Below are positions 30,775 to 39,383 of a stretch of 64,000 nucleotides of DNA, piece after piece. The notes under the pieces were generated by a model. That model had not been told where the DNA came from, searched no databases, and was given only the letters and a program-made list of their open reading frames with translations. The position numbers and the translations under genes were made by a program. Every line of letters begins with the position of its first letter. Positions within the stretch are counted from its first letter, which is position 1. The DNA is from Psychrobacillus sp042944905. GTDB lineage: Bacteria > Bacillota > Bacilli > Bacillales_A > Planococcaceae. The stretch covers positions 2,914,001 through 2,978,000 of the forward strand of contig NZ_CP168496.1 of assembly GCF_042944905.1 (NCBI RefSeq), given 5' to 3'.

Positions 30775-31827
30775 CTAGTTTGATTTTGCAGCAATAAGTT
30801 CTTTACTATATTCATGCACAAATGCTGTTAAACGTTTTAATGTATCTGGATTAACTTCTGGGAATACGCCATGACCAATATTAAAGATGTGTCCAGGTTG
30901 CGCTACCCCTTGCTCTACAATTACTTTTGCACGTTTCTCGATTTCAGCCCAATCCCCAACCAAATAGGATGGATCGAGGTTTCCTTGAAGTGTTTTCGTA
31001 ATCCCTTTCGCACGGGCTTCTTCAATTGATAAACGCCAATCGAGTCCAACTACATCCACTGGTAGGTCGTTCCATTCCATAGCCAAATGACTTGCTCCTA
31101 CACCAAACGTAATAAGTGGAACACCTAGTTCACGAAGTTCCGTGAAAATACGAGTCATTACTGGTTTAATAAAAATACGATAATCTGCTACATTTAAAGC
31201 TCCAACCCATGAATCAAAAATTTGAATTGCTTTCGCTCCTGCTTTCACTTGTGCTTTTATATAGACAATGATCATATCAGCAAGTTTATCCATTAACGCA
31301 AACCATGCTTGAGGCTCTGATACCATAAAGGCTTTTGTTTTGTTATAGCTTTTAGATGGTCCGCCTTCAATCATATAACTGGAGAGGGTAAACGGTGCCC
31401 CTGCAAATCCGATTAATGGAACGTTTAATTGTTCAGTCGTTAGCAATTTAATCGTTTCTAACACAAAAGGTACGTCATCTTCTGGTGATAAATCGCCAAG
31501 ATTATATACATCTTGTACTGTACGAATTGGATTCGAAATGACTGGGCCAACACCCGCTTTTATTTTTACATCTACCCCAATACCTGGTAAAGGTGTTACG
31601 ATATCTTTATATAAGATTGCTGCATCTACATTGTAATTCTCTACTGGAAGGCGTGTTACATAAGCACAAAGCTCCGGTTCATGCGTAATTTGTTCTAATG
31701 AGTATTTTTCTTTAATTTTTCTATACTCTGGTTGCGAACGACCTGCTTGCCTCATGTACCATACTGGTGTGTGATCTACGGCTTCTCCACGAGCTGCACG
31801 TAGTAATGTATCGTTAAAAGTTGTCAT
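30775..31827 (-). CDS. hemE: Uroporphyrinogen decarboxylase
   Basis: 350 residues from ATG 31827 (AGGAA seven bases upstream; ATG 31833 overlaps that site). It decarboxylates uroporphyrinogen III to coproporphyrinogen III. Signature PVWYMRQAGRSQPEYR (about 22-37) binds substrate. GFAGAPFTLSSYMIEGG and NIGHGVFPEVNPD are the other conserved blocks. It forms an operon with hemH about ten bases downstream. Confidence 0.97.
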   Translation of the reverse strand: MTTFNDTLLRAARGEAVDHTPVWYMRQAGRSQPEYRKIKEKYSLEQITHEPELCAYVTRLPVENYNVDAAILYKDIVTPLPGIGVDVKIKAGVGPVISNPIRTVQDVYNLGDLSPEDDVPFVLETIKLLTTEQLNVPLIGFAGAPFTLSSYMIEGGPSKSYNKTKAFMVSEPQAWFALMDKLADMIIVYIKAQVKAGAKAIQIFDSWVGALNVADYRIFIKPVMTRIFTELRELGVPLITFGVGASHLAMEWNDLPVDVVGLDWRLSIEEARAKGITKTLQGNLDPSYLVGDWAEIEKRAKVIVEQGVAQPGHIFNIGHGVFPEVNPDTLKRLTAFVHEYSKELIAAKSN

Positions 31828-32026
31828 TATCATTTCCTGCCTTTCTTCTAAATAACGGTTATATTCAAATATACGTTTTCACTATAGACGTTCTTATTCC
31901 TATTGTATAGGTATATAGTGTAATTGTCATAAATTTGTCCTGTATTTCCAGTCTTTATTCGAAGAAAGGGTTTTTAAATTGACTTTAATGGGAAAAGTAA
32001 TATTAACGATGATAGGAGGAATTTAA

Positions 32027-32515
32027 ATGAACATATACATGACATCAGGTACTCCTGAATTTATGGAAACAATTAAAAAGAAACACGTAAATGAGGAATT
32101 ATTTCTTCTACATGGTGTAGGTAATTCGATTCTAATTCACGAAACAACTGGCAAGTCTTTTTTTCAAGTACCTCGGGAATACGAAGTACTTGAATCGTAT
32201 GGGAACTTTTCTGAAAAAGGCTATTTCGTATTGCAACATATTCCTGTCTCGGATGAAGGTCGTCCTATATTCGAATTTCAGTATACCAAACTAACTAGTA
32301 CTGTTGAAAAAGAACCCGGTTTTATAGCACTTCGTGTATTAAAACCAATTAAATCTGATACGTATATTATTTTAACAGAGTGGTCTGGTCCGAGCAGCTT
32401 TGAAGTATGGGAAAAATCAGTATCATTGAATTTTGACCATGTCGCTGATAAACAACATATCTTTACAAGCGCGCCTTACGTTGCTACATATAAATCTACT
32501 ACAGATGAAGCCTAG
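32027..32515 (+). CDS. hmoB: Heme-degrading monooxygenase HmoB
   Basis: 162 residues, ATAGGAGGAATTTAA ribosome site. The C-terminal antibiotic-biosynthesis-monooxygenase-like ferredoxin fold (about 65-150) has PGFIALRVLKPIKSDTYIILTEW and FEVWEKS, typical of HmoB/YhgC enzymes that break heme and release iron. The N-terminal extension (about 1-60) is characteristic of HmoB as against HmoA. Divergent from hemE, as in B. subtilis. Confidence 0.9.
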   Translation: MNIYMTSGTPEFMETIKKKHVNEELFLLHGVGNSILIHETTGKSFFQVPREYEVLESYGNFSEKGYFVLQHIPVSDEGRPIFEFQYTKLTSTVEKEPGFIALRVLKPIKSDTYIILTEWSGPSSFEVWEKSVSLNFDHVADKQHIFTSAPYVATYKSTTDEA

Positions 32516-32535
32516 ATAATAAGGCTTCTTTTTTT
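32507..32535 (+). terminator. hmoB terminator
   Basis: GAAGCC...GGCTTC then seven T. The 5' arm overlaps the stop codon of hmoB. Confidence 0.8.
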
Positions 32536-32578
32536 CTGCTATAATCTAGTAAAAAGCAATTACAGGAGGGCATAACAT

Positions 32579-33751
32579 ATGACATTAGCTTTCATAGAAA
32601 AACTGGAGAATTCTTTTAAGGATATGGTTGCAATTCGTCGTTATTTACATATGCACCCAGAAGTTTCGTTTCAAGAAACAAAAACGGCGAAGTATATTCA
32701 AGACTTTTATACAGATTTAGCGATTCCTTTTCAAGCAAACGTTGGCGGAAATGGTGTGGTTGCAAGAATTAAAGGATCTTTACCTGGTAAAACAGTGGCG
32801 CTTCGTGCAGACTTTGATGCACTACCAATCCAAGATGAAAAAGATGTAGAATATAAATCTACAGTAGCTGGTGTCATGCATGCATGTGGACATGATGGGC
32901 ATACCGCAGCACTTCTTATTCTTGCACGCACGATAAATGAATTAAAAGAGCAGCTAACAGGAGAATATGTTTTTATCCATCAACATGCGGAAGAATATGC
33001 ACCTGGTGGAGCTAAACCAATGATTGATGCGGGGTGTTTAGAAGGTGTGGACGTTATTTTCGGTACTCATTTATGGTCATTAACTCCTCTTGGCACAATT
33101 GAATATAAATCCGGTGCTATCATGGCTGCGGCTGATCGATTTGAAATAGTCATTCAAGGTAGAGGTGGACACGGAGCTAATCCTCATCAATCAAAAGATG
33201 CAATCGTAATCGCTTCTCAGTTAGTTGTAAACTTGCAACAATTAGTTTCAAGAAGAGTCAATCCAACCGAAGCCGCAGTTCTTTCTGTTGGATCATTTGT
33301 AGCCGAAAATGCTTTTAATATCATTGCAGATTCTGCAAAACTTTCAGGAACGGTACGAACTTTTAATCCAGAAATTCGTAATTTAATGGAACATGAACTA
33401 GAACGAGTAATTAAAGGTACTTGTATGACAGCTGATTGTACCTATGCATTCACTTATGACAGAGGGTATCCACCAGTTATCAACCATCAAACGGAAACAG
33501 ATTTTCTAGAGATAGTTGCAAAAGAAGTCCCAGGTGTAGAGAAAGTAGAAGAATCGATTCTTCATATGATTGGAGAAGATTTTGGCTACTACATGGAGAA
33601 AATTCCGGGAACATTTTTCTTCACAGGTGCAATGCCAGAAGGAGAAGTTTACCCACATCACAGTCCAAAGTTTGACTTTGATGAACGTGCAATGCTTATT
33701 GCTGCGAAAACATTAGGTACCGCGGCTATGAAATACCAAACACAAAAATAA
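32579..33751 (+). CDS. yhaA: M20-family amidohydrolase
   Basis: 390 residues, AGGAGGG ribosome site. M20/peptidase-T-like metallo-hydrolase that removes acyl groups from amino acids or similar amides. MHACGHDGHTAAL carries metal ligands, HQHAEEYAPGGA the catalytic glutamate region, and GRGGHGANPHQSKDA begins the dimerisation insert. MIGEDFGYYMEKIPGTFF and HHSPKFDFDE give the remaining ligands. Complete. It corresponds by position to B. subtilis yhaA. Confidence 0.93.
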   Translation: MTLAFIEKLENSFKDMVAIRRYLHMHPEVSFQETKTAKYIQDFYTDLAIPFQANVGGNGVVARIKGSLPGKTVALRADFDALPIQDEKDVEYKSTVAGVMHACGHDGHTAALLILARTINELKEQLTGEYVFIHQHAEEYAPGGAKPMIDAGCLEGVDVIFGTHLWSLTPLGTIEYKSGAIMAAADRFEIVIQGRGGHGANPHQSKDAIVIASQLVVNLQQLVSRRVNPTEAAVLSVGSFVAENAFNIIADSAKLSGTVRTFNPEIRNLMEHELERVIKGTCMTADCTYAFTYDRGYPPVINHQTETDFLEIVAKEVPGVEKVEESILHMIGEDFGYYMEKIPGTFFFTGAMPEGEVYPHHSPKFDFDERAMLIAAKTLGTAAMKYQTQK

Positions 33752-33787
33752 GAAAAAGGCTGTCAAACGCTGACAGCCTTTTTCTTA
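33752..33787. terminator. Bidirectional terminator between yhaA and ecsB
   Basis: AAAAAGGCTGTC...GACAGCCTTTTT, shared by the two convergent genes. It overlaps the ecsB stop. Confidence 0.88.
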
Positions 33788-34981
33788 TTTTTTACTCATG
33801 CGAAGTGTAAGTTCGGATACTACATATACCGCTACTGGTACAAGCATCTTGAGAAGTGTATATTCCCCTTGAATCAGTATTCCTAGTAAAACAAATAGTG
33901 CTTGTACAAATTGAATGATGCGAAGCAATTTATTTACAGCTAGCTTTCTAGCATCCGGGTCGATCGGAAATAACAAATCCATTCGGAATTCATGACCGGA
34001 GAGAAGCGCATGTTTCAACTGGATAACCGTCGCAAATGAAAGAGCACTTGTAAAAATAATCGCTACGACAGGAAATGGAATGAAGATTGCCCCTAGAGTA
34101 GATAAAAAAGTTAGTCTAACCCATAAATAAAAATAATCATCTGTTCGTATAAACGTACGCAGTATTAAATAAAATTGAGCATTCTTTTGCGCATATGGTG
34201 CAAACGCATAAAAAGCATCTAGCCATTTTCTTCTTTTCTTCTTGCCTCTTATATGTGGAACATCTGTGAAGTAATTAGCAAATCGATAAAATCGCATCAT
34301 ACGCGACTGTTCTACTTCTATAAAATGATCGAAGGGAAAAGGCATATCTTTCTTTTTCTTTTGCCAAACAATAAGGTAAACCAATCCTATAATCGCAATC
34401 CCTATTGCTATAGTATAATAACCACTCATTAGGAAGTACAACGCTGCCATTAATAAAAGAAAACGTACGAAACGGTCCATCCATACATATTTCCCATTCG
34501 CTGCCCAACGATAGTTAAATTCAACAAATATGTTCCAAACTTTCAACACTAGCACAACTAAAAAGAGAATAAATATCTCCTTTTTTGACATGCTGCCGAT
34601 TTTAGTTAGTAGTGGAATAGAAACAACAAAAACTGCTAACGAAACAAAGACACTAGAAAAGTATGTCCACCTTAAAGCAAGCTTAAAATACTCGTTCAGC
34701 TTTATTTCTAATGGTAGAAAATAGACTCCATCTGCATGTTTCATTAACGTTACAGGAGGACTAATCATTAAAAATAAACTTAATAAGAAGGCAACAAGTA
34801 AGAAAGCCGGAAAATCAGATGGCGCTGTTTTAAGCCATTCACTATATGCATATCCACCTGCTCCTATAGCGAATACAAGCACAATCGCAATATGACCAGA
34901 AATAATATACTTTAAGTATTTCTGCAACTCATTTATATAAAAAACGAAACGTATATTCCATACTTCACGCAAGTTTTTCAT
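33785..34981 (-). CDS. ecsB: ABC transporter permease EcsB
   Basis: 398 residues with about nine hydrophobic segments arranged in pairs (first about 25-47 and 58-80), basic cytoplasmic loops (KRRKWLDAFYAFAPYAQKNA) and RMSKK at the end. Together with EcsA it forms a transporter needed for regulated intramembrane proteolysis, secretion and competence in B. subtilis. It overlaps ecsA by 17 bases. The third gene, ecsC, is not present here. Confidence 0.92.
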   Translation of the reverse strand: MKNLREVWNIRFVFYINELQKYLKYIISGHIAIVLVFAIGAGGYAYSEWLKTAPSDFPAFLLVAFLLSLFLMISPPVTLMKHADGVYFLPLEIKLNEYFKLALRWTYFSSVFVSLAVFVVSIPLLTKIGSMSKKEIFILFLVVLVLKVWNIFVEFNYRWAANGKYVWMDRFVRFLLLMAALYFLMSGYYTIAIGIAIIGLVYLIVWQKKKKDMPFPFDHFIEVEQSRMMRFYRFANYFTDVPHIRGKKKRRKWLDAFYAFAPYAQKNAQFYLILRTFIRTDDYFYLWVRLTFLSTLGAIFIPFPVVAIIFTSALSFATVIQLKHALLSGHEFRMDLLFPIDPDARKLAVNKLLRIIQFVQALFVLLGILIQGEYTLLKMLVPVAVYVVSELTLRMSKK

Positions 34982-35714
34982 CTTGTTGTTCCTTTGTCAT
35001 TTCAATATATAAATCATCCAAAGTTGCATGTGGCATATGAAATACAGCCCGCAAATCATCCATCGTTCCTTGTGCCCTAATTTTTCCGTTGTGTAAAAGT
35101 AGAATTCGATCACAAAACTTTTCTGCAGTAGATAGAATATGAGTCGACATCAGTATAGATGCCCCTTCTTCTTTTCTCGTTTTCATTTGGTCGAGTAGTG
35201 ACTGAATACCAAGTGGATCTAAACCAACAAATGGCTCATCGATAATATATAAGGAAGGATTAACTAAAAAAGCACACATTATCATTACTTTTTGTCGCAT
35301 ACCTTTTGAAAAATGGGCTGGAAACCAGTTCAATCTCTTTTCCATTCGAAACTCTTTTAAAAGAGATTCTTTTCGTGCTTCAAAAACAGACGAATCTAAG
35401 TTGTATGCCATTGCTGTAAGTTGTAGATGCTCCATCAACGTTAGTTCATCATATAAAACAGGAGTTTCTGGAATATATGAAAAAGAAGAACGATAGATTG
35501 CAGGGTCTTCTTTCATTGTTTTTCCATTTAAACGAATTTCTCCTTGTGTTGCGTTCATCGTTCCAATAATATGCTTGATTGTAGTACTCTTACCTGCGCC
35601 ATTCAATCCAATTAACCCAACTAATTCTCCTTTACCTATCGAAAAAGTTAGATCATGCAATACTGGTTTTCTCGTATAGCCACCTGTTACATTATTTACT
35701 TCTAATACTGTCAT
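34965..35714 (-). CDS. ecsA: ABC transporter ATP-binding protein EcsA
   Basis: 249 residues. Walker A GLNGAGKST (about 37-45), a signature-type motif in HFSKGMRQKVMI (about 134-145), Walker B LYIIDEPFVGLDP (about 157-169) and switch HILS. It is the ATPase partner of EcsB; both are needed for processing of membrane-anchored substrates in B. subtilis. GAGATGAGGTG precedes the start. Confidence 0.95.
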   Translation of the reverse strand: MTVLEVNNVTGGYTRKPVLHDLTFSIGKGELVGLIGLNGAGKSTTIKHIIGTMNATQGEIRLNGKTMKEDPAIYRSSFSYIPETPVLYDELTLMEHLQLTAMAYNLDSSVFEARKESLLKEFRMEKRLNWFPAHFSKGMRQKVMIMCAFLVNPSLYIIDEPFVGLDPLGIQSLLDQMKTRKEEGASILMSTHILSTAEKFCDRILLLHNGKIRAQGTMDDLRAVFHMPHATLDDLYIEMTKEQQDEKLA

Positions 35715-35834
35715 TTCTGCACCTCATCTCTTCTTAATAGTTTACCAAATCTAGTAGGAAAAATCTTCTTTCAATAAACAAACATGTCCTATTATATGTT
35801 AAACTTTTCGTAACAATGAATAGGAGGTTTTCAC

Positions 35835-36260
35835 ATGAGTGAATGTATTTTCTGTAAAATAATTGATGGTTCCATTCCAAGTGCAAAAATTTATGAGGAT
35901 GAGCATGTATATGCTTTTATGGATATCATGCCCCTCACAAAAGGACATGCGCTCGTTATTCCAAAAAATCATAAAGAAAATGTATATGATTTATCAGAAG
36001 AGGAAGCAAGTAATTTATTTAAAGTTGTTCCTAAAATTGCATCGGCATTAAAAGAAGCATATGGACCTGTTGGAATGAACCTTTTAAATAATAATGGAGC
36101 TCCTGCTGGACAAAGCGTTTTCCATTTTCATTTACACTTCATTCCTCGATACGATCAAACAGATGGCTTCCGTGCAACTTGGAATACAAAAGAGAAAATG
36201 TTCACACCTGAAACTATTCAAGCGCTAGCAAAAGATTTGTTTGAAAAGTTAAATAATTAG
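35835..36260 (+). CDS. hit: HIT-family nucleotide hydrolase/transferase
   Basis: 141 residues, AGGAGG ribosome site. Zinc-type N-terminus CIFCKIIDGSIPSAKIYEDE and catalytic histidine triad HFHLHFIPR (about 98-106). It hydrolyses dinucleotides or AMP-amides (HinT-like). Divergent from ecsA, as in B. subtilis. Confidence 0.95.
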   Translation: MSECIFCKIIDGSIPSAKIYEDEHVYAFMDIMPLTKGHALVIPKNHKENVYDLSEEEASNLFKVVPKIASALKEAYGPVGMNLLNNNGAPAGQSVFHFHLHFIPRYDQTDGFRATWNTKEKMFTPETIQALAKDLFEKLNN

Positions 36261-36320
36261 TGGTTGCTTTTATATAAAAAAAGACATACAATCATAGATA
36301 AGTTTCTTGCTAACGATCAA

Positions 36321-36369
36321 GAGGATACGTTAGAGGAATCTCACAAAAAAATAGCTGAGGAGAGATGAG
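36321..36369 (+). promoter_or_regulatory. TRAP-like (G/T)AG repeat operator over the trpP ribosome site
   Basis: TAG, GAG, GAG, GAG lie at 36352, 36357, 36362 and 36367, each separated by exactly two bases. Further GAG at 36321 and TAG at 36331 lie upstream. The last repeats cover the Shine-Dalgarno sequence. TRAP binds such triplet arrays when tryptophan is plentiful and blocks trpP translation in B. subtilis. Confidence 0.7.
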
Positions 36370-36371
36370 AA

Positions 36372-36896
36372 TTGAATACAAAAAATTTAGTTTTAATGTC
36401 ACTACTGATCGGTGTCGGTGCAGTACTTTATATTGTAATCCCAGGATTTAATGGTGGGATGAAACCAGACTTTATGTTAACAATGATGTTTATCGGAATA
36501 TTATTATTTCCTAATGTGAAAAGTGTATTTTTACTTGGGATTTCTACAGGTGTTATATCTGGCTTGTTTTCTACATTCCCTGGAGGATTTGTTCCAAATA
36601 TCATTGATAAATTTGTCACTGCATTTGTTTTCTTCGGATTGGTAGTGTTACTTCACACAGTTGCAAATAAATTAGCAGTAGCTATTATTCTAACATGTGT
36701 GGGTACATTGGTTTCTGGCACAGTTTTCTTATCAAGTGCGATTTTCTTAATTGGCGCAGATATACCTTTTGTCGGCCTTTTAGTTGCAGTAGTTCTTCCA
36801 GCCATCGCTATTAATGCAGTAGCATTCTTCATCATCTATCCAATTATCGGAAAGATAATAAAAAGAACGAAATTTGAAACAGCTATTACTGTTTAA
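36372..36896 (+). CDS. trpP: Tryptophan transporter TrpP
   Basis: 174 residues, TTG start with AGGAGAG seven bases upstream. Five hydrophobic segments span most of the protein (about 5-22, 30-46, 49-66, 72-100, 105-160). GGFVPNIIDKFVTA is conserved in TrpP/YhaG proteins, which import tryptophan. Translation is probably controlled by TRAP through the triplet repeats that cover the start region. The first codon is Asn after the initiator. Confidence 0.9.
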   Translation: MNTKNLVLMSLLIGVGAVLYIVIPGFNGGMKPDFMLTMMFIGILLFPNVKSVFLLGISTGVISGLFSTFPGGFVPNIIDKFVTAFVFFGLVVLLHTVANKLAVAIILTCVGTLVSGTVFLSSAIFLIGADIPFVGLLVAVVLPAIAINAVAFFIIYPIIGKIIKRTKFETAITV

Positions 36897-36902
36897 AATA
36901 CT

Positions 36903-36933
36903 TGCTTTCCTTTTCGAAGGAAAGCTTTTTTTG
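36903..36933 (+). terminator. trpP terminator
   Basis: GCTTTCCTT...AAGGAAAGC followed by seven T. Confidence 0.88.
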
Positions 36934-36999
36934 TCTAGAAAATTATGTTTTAATTAGGACAAGGAAAGGAATAATACATTTAAACAAGGGGTGAATAAA

Positions 37000-37356
37000 A
37001 TGAAAGCAACACATTTCTTATTTGGAATTGCAACAGGGGCACTAGTAGGGGCGACTACGGTACTTCTTTCCACTCCACAATCCGGTGGCGAACTTCGATC
37101 ATCTATAAAGTCTACTTCCCTTGATGTGAAGGACAAGTTATCCGATGTTAAATCACACTTACAAAGTCTTAAAAGCTCCATTAGTCTATTAAGTAAGGAA
37201 TCAAAAGAAGTAGTTCCTGCTACTATCGATGATTTGAAAATAAGTATTGCTCAATGGAAAAGTGAAACCGCTCCGATTCAACAACAACTGCAATCGGAAA
37301 TCAATTCTATTCAGCAAGCACTAGAAGAATTAGAAAAAACATTACCTAAACCATAA
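37000..37356 (+). CDS. yhaH: YtxH-domain protein YhaH
   Basis: 118 residues from ATG 37000 (AAGGGGTG six bases upstream; GTG 36991 overlaps the site). A hydrophobic glycine-rich N-terminus, FLFGIATGALVGATTVLL, precedes a long helical part with KSTSLDVKDKLSDVKSHL and EEL repeats that should form a coiled coil. General-stress or sporulation-related family with no known biochemical activity. Confidence 0.85.
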   Translation: MKATHFLFGIATGALVGATTVLLSTPQSGGELRSSIKSTSLDVKDKLSDVKSHLQSLKSSISLLSKESKEVVPATIDDLKISIAQWKSETAPIQQQLQSEINSIQQALEELEKTLPKP

Positions 37357-37358
37357 GA

Positions 37359-37412
37359 AAAAAGAGGTATGCACTTAGTCGATCTTGATTAATGCATTAC
37401 CTCTTTTTTTAT
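37359..37412 (+). terminator. yhaH terminator
   Basis: AAAGAGGTA...TACCTCTTTTTTT, a long-loop hairpin with an inner AATGCAT/ATGCAC pairing. Confidence 0.75.
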
Positions 37413-37505
37413 TAAGTAATGAATAACATTTTTTATTCTGTTTCAACTTACTTACTTTCTTGCTATAATATTCGAAAGAAAATAATGCGGAAAGAAGGGA
37501 TAAAC

Positions 37506-38048
37506 ATGTCAGAACGATCCTATACGATGAAAGAAGCCATGCTGTATAGTCAGCGTATTGCGCAGCTTTCAAAAGCGCTATGGAAAGCAGTAGAAAAGGA
37601 TTGGCAAGTATGGATAAAACCTTATGACTTGAATATTAATGAACATCATATTTTATGGATATCTTATCATTTAGAGGGTGCAACCATTTCTGAAATTGCA
37701 AAGTTCGGAGTTATGCATGTTTCTACTGCATTTAATTTTTCAAAAAAACTAGAGGACCGTGGGTTGCTTTCTTTTTCTAAAAGAGAATCTGATAAACGCA
37801 ACACTTACGTAAATGTAACTGCTAAAGGAAAACTACTGTTGGAAGATATGTATGAAAACTATCATGACACACCTCATTCAGTGATTGAGGGTTCTGTTCC
37901 AATGAAGGAGCTATACGGTAAATTTCCAGAATTTTTAGACGTGATGGCAGTCATTCGAAATATTTATGGTGACGACTTTATGGAAATATTTGAACGTTCC
38001 ATTAAAAATATTGATGAAACATTTGCGAAAAACGAGGATTCTCAGTGA
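37506..38048 (+). CDS. scoC: MarR-type regulator ScoC (Hpr)
   Basis: 180 residues. ATG 37506 has GAAAGAAGGGA upstream; longer in-frame starts lack a site. The MarR winged helix is at about 40-115 (ITEHHILW-type INEHHILWISYHLEG, STAFNFSKKLEDRGLL, KRESDKRNTYV). It is a transition-state regulator that represses protease and oligopeptide-permease genes in B. subtilis. It lies between yhaH and prsA, as expected. Confidence 0.93.
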   Translation: MSERSYTMKEAMLYSQRIAQLSKALWKAVEKDWQVWIKPYDLNINEHHILWISYHLEGATISEIAKFGVMHVSTAFNFSKKLEDRGLLSFSKRESDKRNTYVNVTAKGKLLLEDMYENYHDTPHSVIEGSVPMKELYGKFPEFLDVMAVIRNIYGDDFMEIFERSIKNIDETFAKNEDSQ

Positions 38049-38158
38049 ATTGAAAGCACTCTCTCATTTTTTAATATTTTATGTATTGCTTTTTCCTTGC
38101 AAACATCGTATTGTATGTATCTGATAGATACCCAACAACGTATAGGAGATGCTTACAC

Positions 38159-38704
38159 TTGCACTGCTGGAAAACAATTAATGTAAAAAAACAATACGGT
38201 TTGGACCGATTATTTCTTTTGTCCTCTCTTCTTGTAATTATCGTTTTTTCATTCGTATATGCTCTATTAGGAATTATCAATAATACAACTAAATCAGACG
38301 ATTATTTTTGGATATTTGTTTTATCATTTTTATGTATTTATCCACTTCATAAATTAATACACTTTATCCCACTTTTTCGATACAGAGATAAAGTAAGATT
38401 TATAACGGAGAAAAGATATGGTATTTTGCCTATCTTCCAATTGCGTGTAATTGAACCAATTAATAAAAATAGATTTGTTTTTTCATTATTGGCTCCATTT
38501 ATTTTTATCAATATAGCCCTTGTTACCGCAGCAATATTAGCACCTATATTTGCTCATTACTTTACAATCTTGTTAGCTTATCATTGTGGAATTTGTTTAA
38601 TAGACTTAATCTATGTGAAAAATTTAAGTAAGTCACCAAAACAGGCACTTATTGAAGAAACAGATGCGGGTTATGAAATATTAATCGCTCCAACTCATCC
38701 TTAA
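38159..38704 (+). CDS. DUF3267-like membrane protein
   Basis: 181 residues from TTG 38159 (AGGAG ten bases upstream). A longer frame from 38081 has no site. Four hydrophobic helices (about 18-38, 47-67, 100-125, 130-150). DUF3267 proteins carry an HExxH-like zinc motif; here the position reads HKLIHFI, keeping the histidines but not the glutamate. It is therefore probably not an active protease. Role unknown. Confidence 0.7.
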   Translation: MHCWKTINVKKQYGLDRLFLLSSLLVIIVFSFVYALLGIINNTTKSDDYFWIFVLSFLCIYPLHKLIHFIPLFRYRDKVRFITEKRYGILPIFQLRVIEPINKNRFVFSLLAPFIFINIALVTAAILAPIFAHYFTILLAYHCGICLIDLIYVKNLSKSPKQALIEETDAGYEILIAPTHP

Positions 38705-38773
38705 CAATATATACTACTTGTAAACTATATTACTTCTTTGATATGCTTACTAGTATATGAAGGGAGTCTAGAC

Positions 38774-38959
38774 ATGATTATATTTACGATGATTCTATTC
38801 TCAGCATTTTATTTGCTACAAATTAATCGAATGACATATGCATTAGTAATGTCAAAAGAAATTCCAGAAGAAAAACATCCTAAGATTTTTCGTACAATTA
38901 ACATATTAATTACGATTCTTCTTGTTAGTTTCTATGTGGAATTATTTTATACAGTATAA
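38774..38959 (+). CDS. Small two-helix membrane protein
   Basis: 61 residues from ATG 38774 (AAGGGAG upstream). Two hydrophobic segments (about 1-20 and 40-60) flank the polar stretch MSKEIPEEKHPKI. It lies where yhaI/yhaL-type genes sit in B. subtilis, but I cannot assign it. Confidence 0.65.
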   Translation: MIIFTMILFSAFYLLQINRMTYALVMSKEIPEEKHPKIFRTINILITILLVSFYVELFYTV

Positions 38960-39037
38960 GAAAAGCAGAAGTCGCTCGGAGTTTTGGAAACCTATGATGT
39001 AGAAAAATTTATATTCTATTTGCCTAAGAGAAAAAAT

Positions 39038-39076
39038 TGACCCAAGTCATGTAGATGATGATGGGTCATTTCTTTT
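39038..39076 (+). terminator. Terminator after the small membrane protein
   Basis: TGACCCA...TGGGTCA followed by TTTCTTTT. A perfect 20-bp palindrome, AAGATCGTGTGCACGATCTT, follows at 39103-39122 and may serve the minus-strand gene. Confidence 0.7.
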
Positions 39077-39138
39077 GGTTCATATCTGGAGGAAAAGAGG
39101 AACCAAGATCGTGTGCACGATCTTAGTCCGTCCCTTCG

Positions 39139-39246
39139 TTAGTAGATAAATGCTGCTCCTACTATGACTAGTAAAATAAATAGTACTACCAACAATGCAA
39201 AACCGTTAGCTCCGTAACCGCCGCCGCCGCCATATGCTCCACCCAT
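39139..39246 (-). CDS. YjcZ-type small sporulation protein
   Basis: A 35-residue protein, MGGAYGGGGGYGANGFALLV then VLFILLVIVGAAFIY. AAGGAGGTG lies seven bases before ATG 39246. The glycine/tyrosine-rich head followed by one membrane helix is the hallmark of the YjcZ family found in Bacillus spores and membranes. Antisense to and in front of prsA. Function unknown. Confidence 0.88.
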   Translation of the reverse strand: MGGAYGGGGGYGANGFALLVVLFILLVIVGAAFIY

Positions 39247-39383
39247 TTAAAACACCTCCTTTTCAATGTATCCTATGCGTTATTTTAAAAACTCGGTAGG
39301 CATATGAATGGGAACCATTTTTATTTTTATTTCGTTTATGTTATAGTAACTACTGCAGCACGAAGAAGTTAGGAGAGAATTTC

